A DNA stretch of 64,000 bases from Pseudoxanthomonas suwonensis 11-1 (GTDB lineage Bacteria; Pseudomonadota; Gammaproteobacteria; Xanthomonadales; Xanthomonadaceae): positions 2,976,001 to 3,040,000 of the forward strand of contig NC_014924.1 in assembly GCF_000185965.1 (NCBI RefSeq). Reading direction: 5' to 3'. Under the pieces are notes generated by a model that was not told the origin of the DNA, did not search any database, and worked only from the letters and a program-made list of their open reading frames with translations. This document shows, in pieces, positions 19,588 to 29,107 of the stretch. The position numbers and the translations under genes were made by a program. Within the stretch, counting starts at the first letter, position 1. Every line of letters begins with the position of its first letter.

Positions 19588-19770
19588 GGGCAGGCTCTCG
19601 CGCGGCGCAGGGGTGGTATCCGGCGCTGGCCGGCAGGGTGCGAACTATATCCTGACCACCGTTGCACCGAAGTACCGGCGGTGGCCCTCAGTATCCCGCG
19701 CGCAGGCGCTGCTGCGAAGCCGGCCGTACACTTCGCGCACCCGCCCGCAGGCCCTACCCGGACAGTGCCC

Positions 19771-20469
19771 ATGCCCCGAAGCCGCCACGTCGAATCCCAC
19801 CGCAGCGCCCGCGCCGGCTGGCTGCGCGCGGCGGTCCTGGGTGCCAACGACGGCATCGTCTCGATCGCGGGCCTGTTGGTCGGCGTCGCCGCCGGTGGCG
19901 GCACCCCGGGGGCGATCCTCTCGGCCGGCATCGCCGGCACCGTGGCCGGTGCGATGTCGATGGCCGCCGGCGAGTACGTCTCGGTGCGCTCGCAGGCCGA
20001 CATCGAGGAAGCGGACCTGGAAACCGAGCGCCGCGAACTGCGCGAGCTGCCCGACGCCGAGCTGGCCGAGCTGGCCGGCCTGTTCGAGAAGCGGGGACTG
20101 TCGCCGGACCTGGCCCGCCAGGTCGCGGTCCAGCTGACCGCCCATGACGCGCTGGCCGCGCATGCGCGCGAGGAATTAGGCATCAACGAGGTGGTCAGGG
20201 CGCGCCCGCTGCAGGCGGCGATGGCCTCGGCGGCGGCGTTCTGCGCCGGCGCGGCCCTGCCGATCGTGGTGACCCTGCTGGCCCCGCCGCAGGGCGTGAC
20301 CTGGACGGTGACCATCACCACGGTGGTCGGGCTGTTCGGGTCGGGCGCGCTGGCGGCCTGGGCCGGCGGCGCCAACCCCTGGCGCGGCGCGCTGCGGGTC
20401 GGCGGCTGGGGCGCGGCGGCGATGGCCGCGGCCCATCTCATCGGTGGCCTGTTCAACGTCGCCGTCTGA
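19771..20469 (+). CDS. VIT1/CCC1 family iron/manganese transporter
   Basis: A 232-residue integral membrane protein of the VIT family, moving Fe2+ or Mn2+ across the inner membrane, usually outward for detoxification. TM1 carries the family signature GANDGIVSIAGLLVGVAAG and TM2 has SMAAGEYVSVRSQADIE. The cytosolic segment (about residues 70-130) is acidic (EEADLETERRELRELPDAEL), like the metal-binding domain of VITs. Three C-terminal TM segments follow. It diverges from gshA with about 180 bases between them. Confidence 0.88.
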   Translation: MPRSRHVESHRSARAGWLRAAVLGANDGIVSIAGLLVGVAAGGGTPGAILSAGIAGTVAGAMSMAAGEYVSVRSQADIEEADLETERRELRELPDAELAELAGLFEKRGLSPDLARQVAVQLTAHDALAAHAREELGINEVVRARPLQAAMASAAAFCAGAALPIVVTLLAPPQGVTWTVTITTVVGLFGSGALAAWAGGANPWRGALRVGGWGAAAMAAAHLIGGLFNVAV

Positions 20470-20505
20470 GCCGGCAACGGCTGGCACCTGGTTGGTCCCG
20501 CGCGG

Positions 20506-21126
20506 TTAGTCCTGCGCGGGCGCCGGCAGCAGCTCCAGCCAGCCGTTGACCACGGCGCGGGCCTCGTCCACGCCCTGCTTGTTCTCGCTGGAGAAGGCCT
20601 GGACCCCGACCCCGCCGGCACCGGCGGCCGCCAGCTCGCGGCGCACGGCGGCCACGGCCTGGGCCTGCTGGCCGCGGCCGAGCTTGTCGGCCTTGGTCAG
20701 CAGCGCATGCGCCGGCAGGCCGCGGGCGACCGCGTAGTCGATCATCTGCCGATCGTAATCCTTGAGCGGATGGCGGATGTCCATCACCACCACCAGGCCG
20801 CGCAGGGCCTCGCGGGTGCGGAACCAGTTGTCGAGGAAGCGCTCCCAGTGCGCCTTCAGGTCCATCGGCACCTTGGCGTAGCCGTAGCCGGGCAGGTCGA
20901 CCAGGTAGCGCTCCGGCGCGACCTCGAAATAGACCAGCTGCTGGGTGCGGCCGGGGGTCTTGGACACGCGGGCCAGGGCGTTCTGCCGGGTCAGGGCGTT
21001 GAGCGCGCTGGACTTGCCGGCGTTGGAGCGGCCGGCGAAGGCAACCTCGAAGCCGCCATCGGGCGGCAGCTGCGCAGGCGTGTGCGCCGAGCCCAGGTAG
21101 CGGGCCTTTTCCAGGGGATTGGACAT
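20506..21126 (-). CDS. engB: ribosome biogenesis GTP-binding protein YihA/YsxC (EngB)
   Basis: Essential GTPase for late 50S assembly. The 206-residue protein shows G1 GRSNAGKSS, switch I KTPGRTQ, G3 DLPGYGYAKV, G4 TKADKL and the family end (SSENKQGVDEAR). The ATG at 21126 (MSNPLEKARYLGSAHTP) matches family starts; the frame is open further upstream without homology. It diverges from the cytochrome c4 gene, an arrangement seen in other xanthomonads. Confidence 0.95.
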   Translation of the reverse strand: MSNPLEKARYLGSAHTPAQLPPDGGFEVAFAGRSNAGKSSALNALTRQNALARVSKTPGRTQQLVYFEVAPERYLVDLPGYGYAKVPMDLKAHWERFLDNWFRTREALRGLVVVMDIRHPLKDYDRQMIDYAVARGLPAHALLTKADKLGRGQQAQAVAAVRRELAAAGAGGVGVQAFSSENKQGVDEARAVVNGWLELLPAPAQD

Positions 21127-21285
21127 GGGCCATAGGATCGCATGCCGGGCGCCGGCGCGGGGCGATCCGATGGACGGGCGGGGGCCGCGCAAGGGTTTCG
21201 TTGACCGTCGCTGCCCGGCACAGGGATAATCCCGACGTTTCGCGGCTGTTCACGCCGCGCCGAATCGGGTTCCTGGAGCTCTAGC

Positions 21286-22074
21286 ATGCGCCACGCTCGC
21301 GTTATCGCCCTTGCCGGACTGGCCGTCGCGGTCACTGCCGTCGCCGCCTACGCTGCACAGACCACGGTGGTGCCGATCCCGGACAACGAGCCGGTGCAGG
21401 AACAGCCGCTCGAGGTCGACCTGGCCAAGACCCACTGGGGCGATGCCGAGAACGGCGCCACCGTGGCCGCGCCCTGCGCCGCCTGCCACGGCGCCGACGG
21501 CAACCCGACCGACCCGATGTACCCGCGCATCGCCGGCCAGAACGAGCGCTACATCGCCCGCCAGCTGGCCCTGTTCGCCTCCGGCGAGCGCCACAGCGGC
21601 CTGGCCGCGGTGATGATGCCGTTCGCCCAGGCCCTGAGCCCGCAGGAGATGCGCGACGTCGGCGCGTTCTTCGCCAGGCAGAAGTCCGGTGCCGGCGTGG
21701 CCGACGACACCGAGATCGCCGCCGGCCCCTACGCCGGCATGAAGTTCTACGAGGTCGGCCAGAAGCTGTACCGCAGCGGCGACGCCGAGCGCGGCATCCC
21801 GGCCTGCATGGCTTGCCACGGCCCGAGCGGCGCCGGCAACCCGGGCCCGTCCTACCCGCACGTGGGTGGCCAGATGTCCGAGTACACCGCCCGTCGGCTG
21901 GAGGAGTACCGCGCCGGCGTGACCAGCGAGCGCGAGCCGGCCCTGTTCCACATCATGTCCAGGGTGGCCTCGAAGCTGACCGACGAGGAGATCGGCAGCC
22001 TCGCCAGCTACCTGCAGGGCCTGCACGACCGCGCCGACGACGTGGCCGCCGCGCAGACCGCCAGCGCCCAGTGA
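21286..22074 (+). CDS. di-haem cytochrome c4-type protein
   Basis: A 262-residue periplasmic protein with a signal peptide (cleavage near AAYAAQ) and two class I cytochrome c domains. Haem sites are CAACH (64-68) and CMACH (174-178), with axial Met candidates in VMMPFAQAL and HIMSRVASKL. Cytochromes c4 carry electrons from bc1 to terminal oxidases at the membrane surface. The 24-residue linker after the signal peptide and the C-terminal Ala-rich tail are the only additions to the family core. A hairpin terminator follows and the DsbA genes come next. Confidence 0.9.
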   Translation: MRHARVIALAGLAVAVTAVAAYAAQTTVVPIPDNEPVQEQPLEVDLAKTHWGDAENGATVAAPCAACHGADGNPTDPMYPRIAGQNERYIARQLALFASGERHSGLAAVMMPFAQALSPQEMRDVGAFFARQKSGAGVADDTEIAAGPYAGMKFYEVGQKLYRSGDAERGIPACMACHGPSGAGNPGPSYPHVGGQMSEYTARRLEEYRAGVTSEREPALFHIMSRVASKLTDEEIGSLASYLQGLHDRADDVAAAQTASAQ

Positions 22075-22130
22075 ACTTCCAGCCGCCTGCGGCGGTCGTA
22101 GCGAGCGTGGTCCCTCTCTGATTCTGTTCG

Positions 22131-22160
22131 CGCCGGCCCCCGTGGCCGGCGTCGTTTTTT
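22131..22160 (+). terminator. Rho-independent terminator after cytochrome c4
   Basis: CGCCGGCC, loop CCCGT, GGCCGGCG, then TCGTTTTTT: an 8-base GC stem followed by a six-T run on the plus strand, 57 bases after the cytochrome stop codon. A textbook intrinsic terminator. Confidence 0.88.
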
Positions 22161-22197
22161 CCGGAAGGCGACTTCCGGCGGCCCCGGGAATCCTGCG

Positions 22198-22842
22198 ATG
22201 AAGTACCTGCTAGCCGCACTGCTGACGCTCCTGATGTCCTGCGCACCTGCTGCCGGGGCCGCCGAGCTGCGCGAGGGCGAGGACTACGTGCGCATCGAGG
22301 CCGGCGCCTGGGCGCCGCGCGCCGGCCGGATCGAGGTGGCGGAGGTGTTCGCCTACACCTGCCCGCACTGCGCCAGCTTCGAGCCCTACCTGCAGCAGTG
22401 GAAGCGGCGCCTGCCGGCGGACGTGGACGTGGTGCCGGTGCCGGCGGCCTACGGCGGCGGCCCGACCGAGGCCTGGGCGCGCGCCTTCCTGGCGTCCCAG
22501 CGCCTGGGCGTGGCCGCGCGCAGCCATCCGGCCCTGTTCCAGGCCCTGCACGAGCGCCGGACACTGCCGCGCAACCCCACCGCCGCCGAGCTGGGCGAGT
22601 TCTTCAGGGCCTACGGCGTGGATCCGGAGCGCTTCCGCGCGACGATGGCCTCGCCCGAGGTCAATGCCCAGCTGGAGCGCATCCCCGACTGGCTGCGCGC
22701 GATCGGCCTGGAAGGCACCCCGACCCTGGTGGTCAACGGCCGCTATCGCGTGCGCGGGCGCGACTTCGACGACGCCCTGCGCATCGCCGAGGCCCTCATC
22801 GCCCGCGAGCGCGCCGCCGCCCGCACCCAGACTTCCCGTTGA
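22198..22842 (+). CDS. thiol:disulfide interchange protein, DsbA family (first of tandem pair)
   Basis: A 214-residue periplasmic oxidase that introduces disulfides into secreted proteins. The signal peptide covers residues 1 to about 21. The LMSC within it could also be read as a weak lipobox, but AGAAE gives a good ordinary cleavage site. The active site is CPHC at 55-58 in VFAYTCPHCASF, and the cis-Pro loop is EGTPTLVVNGRY. Length is close to E. coli DsbA. It starts 37 bases after an intrinsic terminator, so it has its own promoter, and is followed 39 bases later by a second DsbA gene. Confidence 0.92.
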   Translation: MKYLLAALLTLLMSCAPAAGAAELREGEDYVRIEAGAWAPRAGRIEVAEVFAYTCPHCASFEPYLQQWKRRLPADVDVVPVPAAYGGGPTEAWARAFLASQRLGVAARSHPALFQALHERRTLPRNPTAAELGEFFRAYGVDPERFRATMASPEVNAQLERIPDWLRAIGLEGTPTLVVNGRYRVRGRDFDDALRIAEALIARERAAARTQTSR

Positions 22843-22881
22843 CGGCCGCTGGCCGATCCTCATCATCCCCGGAGACATGAA

Positions 22882-23688
22882 ATGAACATGCGCCACCTCC
22901 TGCCCCTGCTCCTGCTGGCCAGCCTGGCGGCCTGTTCCAGGGAAGGTTCCGCCCCGGAGCCGGTCCAGGCCCCGACCGAGGCCGCCGCTCCCCAGGCTCC
23001 GGCCGAGCCGGCCCAGCCGCAGGTGGGCGCGGATGAAACGGCCCCCGCCGAGGAAGCAGCGTCCGACACCACCGCCCCGGCGGCGCCGGCTCCGGCCGCC
23101 CCGACCGGCCCGGCCCCGGTCGCCGGCGTGGACTACAAGGTCATCGAGGGCGGCCAGCCGTTCCAGCCGGTGGCCGGCAAGATCGAGGTCGCCGAGGTGT
23201 TCGGCTACACCTGCCCGCACTGCGCCAGCTTCGACCCGATCCTCGAGTCCTGGCGCGCGCGCCAGCCGGCCGACGTGAGCGTGGCACTGGTGCCGGGCGC
23301 CTTCGGCGGCTACTGGACCCCGTATGCCCGCGCGTTCTTCACCGCCGAGGCCCTGGGCGTGCTGCCGAAGACCCACGCGGCCACCTTCCGCGCCATCCAC
23401 GTCGAGCGCAGCCTGCCGGTGAACGCCAACGTCGGCGCCAGCGACCTGGCCCCGTTCTATGCCAAGCACGGCGTGGACGCCAAGCGCTTCACCGACACCT
23501 TCAACAGCTTCGGCATCGATGCCAAGGTCAACCGTGCCCGCCAGTTCGCCTCGCGGTCCAAGGTCGACGGCACCCCGGCGCTGGTGGTGGCCGGCAAGTA
23601 CACGATCAACGTCGACCAGCACGGCTTCGAGAAGATGCTGGCCACGGCCGACTGGCTCGTCGCCCAGGAGCGTGCCGGCGCGCGTTGA
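22882..23688 (+). CDS. DsbA-family thiol:disulfide interchange lipoprotein (second of tandem pair)
   Basis: A 268-residue DsbA homologue with a lipoprotein signal (lipobox LAAC, Cys18; Ser at +2 suggests outer-membrane sorting). A linker of about 65 residues, rich in Ala, Pro and Glu, follows. The catalytic domain begins near residue 81 with active site CPHC at 111-114 and cis-Pro loop DGTPALVVAGKY. Its core resembles the gene just upstream (both share EVAEVF-x-YTCPHCASF), so the pair arose by duplication. Membrane tethering on a long spacer may let it reach substrates that the soluble paralogue cannot; that is inference. Confidence 0.9.
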   Translation: MNMRHLLPLLLLASLAACSREGSAPEPVQAPTEAAAPQAPAEPAQPQVGADETAPAEEAASDTTAPAAPAPAAPTGPAPVAGVDYKVIEGGQPFQPVAGKIEVAEVFGYTCPHCASFDPILESWRARQPADVSVALVPGAFGGYWTPYARAFFTAEALGVLPKTHAATFRAIHVERSLPVNANVGASDLAPFYAKHGVDAKRFTDTFNSFGIDAKVNRARQFASRSKVDGTPALVVAGKYTINVDQHGFEKMLATADWLVAQERAGAR

Positions 23689-23705
23689 GCGCCGGTAGCA
23701 CGCCC

Positions 23706-24536
23706 ATGGATACCCCGCCCGTGACCGACATGCAGTCCGGAGAACCGGGCGGGACCATGCTCGAGGCGGGCGCGCCGCCCACGCGCCTGCTGCGGGTACT
23801 GTCGGCCAACATCCAGGCCGGCTCCAGCACCCGCCGCTACAGCGACTACGTCACCCGCAGCTGGTCGCACGCGCTGCCGGCCGGGCGCAAGCGCACCAGC
23901 CTGGACGCGATCGCGCAGCTGGCCGCCGCCCACGACATCGTCGGCCTGCAGGAAGCCGATCCCGGCAGCCTGCGCTCGGGTTTCACCAACCAGACCCATT
24001 ACCTGGCCCAGCGCGCCGGCTTCCATTACTGGACCCACCAGCCCAACCGCAGCGTCGGCGGCGTGGCCTCCAGCGCCAACGGGCTGCTGAGCAAGCTGGA
24101 GCCGGTGCGGATCAGCGACCACGCCCTGCCCGGCCGGATCCGCGGCCGCGGAGTGCTGCTGGGCCACTTCGGCGACGGCCGCGAGGGCCTGACCGTGGCG
24201 GTGGCGCACCTGTCGCTGGGCGCGAAGTCGCGCATGTCGCAGCTGTCCTTCATCGCCGAACTGCTGCAGGATCACCCCAACGCGGTGCTGATGGGCGACT
24301 TCAACTGCCTGCCCGACGTGCCGGAGATGGAGCTGCTCTACCGCACCACCAGCCTGCGCCCGCCCGAGTGCGTCGTGCCGACCTTCCCCAGCTGGAAGCC
24401 GCAGCGCGCGATCGACCACATCCTGGTCAGCGGCGACCTGCGTTGCGCCGGGGCCAAGGCGCTGCCGGCGGCGTTCTCCGACCACCTGGCGCTGGCGATG
24501 GACATCGAGGTGCCGGAGCGCAGCCTGCGCACCTGA
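23706..24536 (+). CDS. endonuclease/exonuclease/phosphatase (EEP) family hydrolase
   Basis: A 276-residue metal-dependent phosphohydrolase. The EEP motifs are in order: LSANIQAGSS (Asn), IVGLQEADPGS (metal Glu), VAVAHLSLG, LMGDFNCLPD (Asp/Asn) and SDHLALAM (C-terminal Asp-His pair). There is no signal peptide. Members cleave nucleic acids, phospholipids or inositol phosphates, and the substrate cannot be chosen here. The ATG at 23706 lies 17 bases after the DsbA lipoprotein stop, so cotranscription is likely. The same order, DsbA-DsbA-EEP, occurs in other xanthomonads as I recall. Confidence 0.85.
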   Translation: MDTPPVTDMQSGEPGGTMLEAGAPPTRLLRVLSANIQAGSSTRRYSDYVTRSWSHALPAGRKRTSLDAIAQLAAAHDIVGLQEADPGSLRSGFTNQTHYLAQRAGFHYWTHQPNRSVGGVASSANGLLSKLEPVRISDHALPGRIRGRGVLLGHFGDGREGLTVAVAHLSLGAKSRMSQLSFIAELLQDHPNAVLMGDFNCLPDVPEMELLYRTTSLRPPECVVPTFPSWKPQRAIDHILVSGDLRCAGAKALPAAFSDHLALAMDIEVPERSLRT

Positions 24537-24554
24537 GCAGGCGCGTGCGACGCC

Positions 24555-25331
24555 TCAGAAGCCGTAGCGCAGGAACCCGCCGTCCACCGCGATGCATTCG
24601 CCGGTCACGTACGAGGACGCCGGCAGGCACAGGTAGGCGACCGCCCCGGCCACTTCCTCCGGTTCGCCGATGCGGCGCATCGGGGTGCGCTCGAGCACCT
24701 GGTCGTAATAGTCCGGATCGGCCAGCGGCCCGGAGGTGCGACGGGTGCGGATGTACCACGGCGCGACCGCGTTGACCCGGATGCCGTCGGCGGCCCATTC
24801 GCAGGCCAGGTTGCGGGTCATCTGGTGCATGGCCGCCTTGGTCATGCCGTAGACCACGCCGCTGCGCACGTGGGTCAGGCCGGACACGCTGCCGACGTTG
24901 ACGATGGCCGAGGAGGCGTGCCGTGCCAGCAGCGGGTGCGCGTAGCGCGACAGCTCGAAGGCGGAGAACAGGTTGGTCTCGAAGATCGAGCGCCACTCGT
25001 CCTCGGTGTAGTCCACCGCCGGGCGGGTGACGTTGCCGCCGGCGTTGTTGACCAGGATGCTGAGGCCGTCGCCCTGGTCCTCGGCCCAGTCCAGGATCGC
25101 CTGGCGGTCCTCGTCGTCGGCCACGTCCGCGGCCATGGCGCGGAAGGACTGGTCCGGATACAGCGTCTCCAGCTCCTCCACCGTGTCCTGCAGCGGATCC
25201 TCGTTGCGCGCCACCAGCAGCAGGTCCGCGCCCAGCGCGGCAAGCTCGCGTGCGATCGCCAGGCCGATGCCCGCGCTCGCGCCGGTCACCAGGGCCAGCT
25301 GTCCATCCAGTCGCCAACGGTTCGTAGCCAT
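24555..25331 (-). CDS. SDR family oxidoreductase (tropinone-reductase-like)
   Basis: A 258-residue classical short-chain dehydrogenase. It has the cofactor loop [10 protein letters not shown] near residues 16-25, [13 protein letters not shown] near 92, catalytic Ser in [20 protein letters not shown] with the Tyr/Lys pair, and the C-terminal [17 protein letters not shown]. The arrangement is that of bacterial tropinone-reductase-like SDRs. The start at 25331 ([17 protein letters not shown]) matches the family. The ketone/alcohol substrate is unknown. Convergent with the EEP gene. Confidence 0.88.
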   Translation of the reverse strand: MATNRWRLDGQLALVTGASAGIGLAIARELAALGADLLLVARNEDPLQDTVEELETLYPDQSFRAMAADVADDEDRQAILDWAEDQGDGLSILVNNAGGNVTRPAVDYTEDEWRSIFETNLFSAFELSRYAHPLLARHASSAIVNVGSVSGLTHVRSGVVYGMTKAAMHQMTRNLACEWAADGIRVNAVAPWYIRTRRTSGPLADPDYYDQVLERTPMRRIGEPEEVAGAVAYLCLPASSYVTGECIAVDGGFLRYGF

Positions 25332-25371
25332 GCGGCGTAGGATACCCGGCGGGCCTTGCGAGGAGTGCGGC

Positions 25372-25554
25372 ATGGATCTCCACCTGCGATCCGTCGTTCG
25401 ATCCTTCCCCGCGCGCACGTGGCGCACACCGGCATTGGCGCTGGCGTGCCTGCTGGCGCTGGCCGCCTGCCGGCCGGAACCGCCGCCTACCGAGCGTCCG
25501 CCAGAGCCGAAGGCCGCGGCGGCGACCGACCCGCACGCCGAAGACCTGCGCTGA
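25372..25554 (+). CDS. small lipoprotein
   Basis: A 60-residue product. The leader contains basic residues, then [13 protein letters not shown], with lipobox LAAC and lipid-anchored Cys near residue 33. The rest is a short Pro/Glu/Ala-rich tail ending HAEDLR. GGAG lies about 7 bases before the ATG. Tiny Pro-rich lipoproteins of this kind are common in xanthomonads and mostly uncharacterised. It runs divergently from the SDR and convergently with sppA. Confidence 0.6.
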   Translation: MDLHLRSVVRSFPARTWRTPALALACLLALAACRPEPPPTERPPEPKAAAATDPHAEDLR

Positions 25555-25570
25555 AGCTTGCGGAAGCCGG

Positions 25571-25600
25571 AAAGAAAACGGCCCCGCCAGGGCGGGGCCG
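25571..25600 (-). terminator. Rho-independent terminator of sppA
   Basis: CGGCCCCGCC, loop CT, GGCGGGGCCG on the minus strand, directly followed by TTTTCTTT (complement of 25572-25579). The perfect 10-base stem lies 24 bases after the sppA stop codon. Confidence 0.88.
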
Positions 25601-25623
25601 TCGATGCTGCATCGTGCGGCGGC

Positions 25624-27531
25624 TTACAGGCCGCAGAAGCAGTAGGCCAGCGACTTCACCGGCGCACCGTCGCGCTCGCTGACCGCGTTCTCGACGAAGC
25701 GCAGCTGCGCCTCGGTCTCCGGCATGGTCCGCGCCAGCACCGCGCGGGCGAAGCTGGTGTCGTCCAGCAGGGTCGCGGCGACACGGCTGCCGGCCATGCC
25801 GGCCAGGAACTGCGCGAACGGCGACGGATCCTTCTCGACGTAACGCACGCGGTACTTGCCTTCCTCCAGGTCCACGCGCGAGGCGGCGTCGGCGATGGCG
25901 TCGGCCAGCCCGCCCATGGCGTCGACCAGGCCGCGGTCCAGCGCCTGCGCGCCGCTCCACACGCGGCCGCGGGCGACCTGGTCGATGTCCTCGACGCTGC
26001 GCTCGCGGGCGTCGGCGACCTTGCCGATGAAGTCGGCATAGCCCTTGTTGATCACCGACTGGATCACGCGGCCCACTTCCGGATCCAGCGGGCGGGTCAC
26101 GTCGAACGCGCCGGCGTAGCGGGTGGTGCCCACGCCGTCGGTGTGCACGCCGATCTTGTCCAGGGTGCGGGTGAAGTTCGGGACCAGGCCGAAGATGCCG
26201 ATCGAACCGGTGATGGTCGACGGGTCGGCATAGATGCGGTCGGCATTCATGCTGATCCAGTAGCCGCCCGAGGCGGCCAGGTCGCCCATCGACACCACCA
26301 CCGGCTTGCCGGCGGCCTTCAGCAGCGCGACCTCGCGGCGGATCTGCTCGGAGGCGAACACCTCGCCGCCGGGCGAATCCACGCGCAGGACCACGGCCTT
26401 GATGTCCTCGTCCTCGCGCGCCTGGCGCAGCAGGGCCGAGGTCGACTCGCCGCCGATGGTGCCGGCCGGCTGGTCGCCGCCGGTGATCTCGCCCTCGGCC
26501 ACGACCACGGCCACCTGCGGGCGCTTGTCCAGCGGCAGGGCCTTGCTGCGGTCCAGGTGCTGCAGGTAGGCACCCAGGCCGATGTTGCGGAAGCCCAGGT
26601 CGTCATCCTCGTCGGCAACGCCGCGTTCGACCAGCAGGTCCCGCACTTCCTCGCGGGTCTTCAGTCCGTCGACCAGCTTCAGCTGTTCGGCATGGCGGGC
26701 GATGTCGCCGCCAGCGGCCTCGATGCCCGCGGCCAGCTGGTCGATCTGCGCGGCCAGCTCGGCCTTGTCCAGCTTGCGCGCCTTGGCCACGTCGTCCAGG
26801 TAGCGGTTCCAGATGTCGTTCATCCAGTACAGGTCCGCTTCCTTGGACTCGGCCGAGGCCGCGTCGAGGATGTACGGCTCGGCTGCGGACTTGTACTCGC
26901 CGACGCGGAACAGGTGCACGTCCACGCCCAGCTTTTCCTGCAGGCCCTGGCGGAAGTACTGGCGGTAGCGGCCGATGCCCTGCAGCAGCAGGCTGCCCAT
27001 CGGGTCCAGGTAGACCTCGTCGGCCTGCGCCGCCAGCAGGTACTGCGACTGGCCCAGGTTCTCGGAGAACGCCACCACCTGCTTGCCGGACGCGCGCAGG
27101 GTGCCCAGCGCCGCGGCCAGCTCGCGCAGCGAGGCGTAGCCGGACGGCTGCAGGCCGTCCAGGCGCAGCAGCACGCGCTCGATGTTCTTGTCCTCGCGCG
27201 CGGCCTCGATCGCGCGCAGCAGGTCGCGCAGCTGCACTTCGCCGGAATCCTGCGAACCCATCGCCTTGGCCAGCGCGCGGCTGACCGGATCGGTGCTGAA
27301 CTGCTCGACCAGGCGGCCCTGCGGCGCCAGCACCAGGGTGGTGCGTTCCTTCATCGGCTGGGCACCGCTGCCACGGCCGAGGGCAACCACGAAGCTGACG
27401 AGGACCAGGAACAGCAGCCCGAAGAACAGCAGGTTGAGGATCAACCGCCGGGTGAAGTTCATCACGTCCCACAGCCCCACGAAGAAGGCGGCGATCGGGT
27501 TGCGGCGGGGCGGCAGCGGCGGCGGAATCAT
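25624..27531 (-). CDS. sppA: signal peptide peptidase SppA, 67K type
   Basis: Inner-membrane serine protease that degrades cleaved signal peptides in the periplasm. The 635-residue chain has one N-terminal TM (about 30-51) and two tandem S49 domains, the long E. coli-like form. The catalytic Lys is K214 in [11 protein letters not shown] of the first domain; the nucleophile is Ser421 in [11 protein letters not shown] of the second. Spacing matches the E. coli Lys209/Ser409 pair. [16 protein letters not shown] and TGSIGIFG are further family motifs. The chain ends CFCGL. An intrinsic terminator follows. Confidence 0.95.
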   Translation of the reverse strand: MIPPPLPPRRNPIAAFFVGLWDVMNFTRRLILNLLFFGLLFLVLVSFVVALGRGSGAQPMKERTTLVLAPQGRLVEQFSTDPVSRALAKAMGSQDSGEVQLRDLLRAIEAAREDKNIERVLLRLDGLQPSGYASLRELAAALGTLRASGKQVVAFSENLGQSQYLLAAQADEVYLDPMGSLLLQGIGRYRQYFRQGLQEKLGVDVHLFRVGEYKSAAEPYILDAASAESKEADLYWMNDIWNRYLDDVAKARKLDKAELAAQIDQLAAGIEAAGGDIARHAEQLKLVDGLKTREEVRDLLVERGVADEDDDLGFRNIGLGAYLQHLDRSKALPLDKRPQVAVVVAEGEITGGDQPAGTIGGESTSALLRQAREDEDIKAVVLRVDSPGGEVFASEQIRREVALLKAAGKPVVVSMGDLAASGGYWISMNADRIYADPSTITGSIGIFGLVPNFTRTLDKIGVHTDGVGTTRYAGAFDVTRPLDPEVGRVIQSVINKGYADFIGKVADARERSVEDIDQVARGRVWSGAQALDRGLVDAMGGLADAIADAASRVDLEEGKYRVRYVEKDPSPFAQFLAGMAGSRVAATLLDDTSFARAVLARTMPETEAQLRFVENAVSERDGAPVKSLAYCFCGL

Positions 27532-27611
27532 TCAGTCACTCCAGCGGGGGACGGCATTTCGGGGATTGTCGCGAGGCAGCATAGCCGGGCGGCGCGGTGG
27601 ATTCATGCGAC

Positions 27612-29012
27612 TTAAGTAACCGTGCCGGAGGTCGTGCCGGCAACGGGGACGGCAACCGGCGGCGGCAGCCGGCGCAGGCTGTGGGACAGGCGCCAGCCCA
27701 TCAGCACCGCGGCGGTGGTGAGGCCCAGGATCAGGCCGGTCCACATGCCCTGCGGACCCTGGCCCAGGCCCAGCCCCAGCCAGGCGCCCAGCGGCATGCC
27801 CACGCCCCAGTACGAGACCATGGCCAGGAACATCGGCACCCGGGTGTCGCGCAGGCCGCGCAGGGCGCCGGCGGACATCACCTGGATCCCGTCCGGGAAC
27901 TGGAAGGTGGCCGCGTACAGCAGCAGCACCGAAGCGGTCGCGGCGACCGCGGCGTCGCGGGTGTAGATGGCGACGATGGCGTCGTGCCCCAGCAGCATCA
28001 CCAGCGCCGAGCAGGCCTGCGTGGCCAGGACGATGGTGTAGCCGGCACGCGCGGCGCGACGCACGCCCAGCGGGTCGCCGGCGCCCAGCGCGCGACCCAC
28101 GCGCACCGTGGTCGCCTCGGCCAGGCCCATCGGCACCATGAAGCACAACGCGGAGACGTTGATCGCGATCTGGTGCGCGGCCGCCGGCACCTCGCCCAGG
28201 CGCGCGATCAGCAGCGCGGTGGCGATGAACAGCCCGCCCTCCATCAGCACGGTCACCCCGATCGGCAGGCCGGTGGCGAGCAGGCCGCGGATGTCGGCCC
28301 AGCGCGGCGGATCGAAGCGCGCGAACAGGCCCAGCGGCGCGAACCTGCGCGAGACCGCCAGGTAGCCGGCGAAGCACAGCGCCTGCAGCCACATCACCAC
28401 CGCCGAGGCCGTGCCCAGGCCGGCAGGCCCCATCTCCGGCAGCGGGCCGACGCCGAAGGTCAGCGCATAGCCCAGCGGCGCCAGCACGCCCAGCCCGGCG
28501 AAGCCCAGGACCATGGTCGGCAGGGTCCAGTGCAGGCCTTCGCTGAGGTAACGCATGCAGAAGAACAGGATCAGCGCCGGCACGCCCCAGCGGATCGCAT
28601 GGGCGAAGGCGATCGCCCCCGGCACGATCTCCGGGGCGATGCCGAACCGGGCCAGGCCCAGCGGCGCCAAGGTCAGGAAGGCGAACATCAGCAGGCCCAG
28701 GCCCAGCGCCAGCCACAGCGCCTGGCGGAACAGCGGCGCGATCGCGTCGCGGCGGTTGCTGCCGTCCAGCTGCGAGACCGATGCGGTCAGCGCGATCAGG
28801 GTGCCGATCGGCACCATCATCGGCAGCCACAGCAGCGCGGTACCGACCGTCACCGAGGCCAGGGTCTGGGTGCCGTGGCGTCCGGCGATGACGTTGTCGA
28901 CGAAGCCGATCAGCCCGGTGGACACATGGCCCAGCACCAGTGGCAGGGCGAGGGTGACCGTGGCGAGCAGCTCCTGGCCGAAGCGGCGCTCCGGCAGGGA
29001 ATGGGAAGACAT
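27612..29012 (-). CDS. MATE family efflux transporter
   Basis: A 466-residue twelve-TM multidrug/toxin exporter of the NorM-like branch, using Na+ or H+ gradients. Family features are LPLVLGHVSTGLIGFVDNVI in TM1, the repeated-half sequence TGLPIGVTVLMEGGLF in TM7, and AAAHQIAINVSALCFMVPMG. The ATG at 29012 matches the family N-terminus; the frame is open further upstream without homology. It lies upstream of sppA on the same strand and diverges from the DUF3667 gene. The substrate cannot be predicted. Confidence 0.92.
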   Translation of the reverse strand: MSSHSLPERRFGQELLATVTLALPLVLGHVSTGLIGFVDNVIAGRHGTQTLASVTVGTALLWLPMMVPIGTLIALTASVSQLDGSNRRDAIAPLFRQALWLALGLGLLMFAFLTLAPLGLARFGIAPEIVPGAIAFAHAIRWGVPALILFFCMRYLSEGLHWTLPTMVLGFAGLGVLAPLGYALTFGVGPLPEMGPAGLGTASAVVMWLQALCFAGYLAVSRRFAPLGLFARFDPPRWADIRGLLATGLPIGVTVLMEGGLFIATALLIARLGEVPAAAHQIAINVSALCFMVPMGLAEATTVRVGRALGAGDPLGVRRAARAGYTIVLATQACSALVMLLGHDAIVAIYTRDAAVAATASVLLLYAATFQFPDGIQVMSAGALRGLRDTRVPMFLAMVSYWGVGMPLGAWLGLGLGQGPQGMWTGLILGLTTAAVLMGWRLSHSLRRLPPPVAVPVAGTTSGTVT

Positions 29013-29107
29013 GGATGCGCTGGGAAGCTGCGGCCGTGCCGGGGGCACTGGCACCGGGCTCCGCGGGGTGGCTATGTTAACCGCCCCCCGCCACCCCCGA
29101 CCACGCC

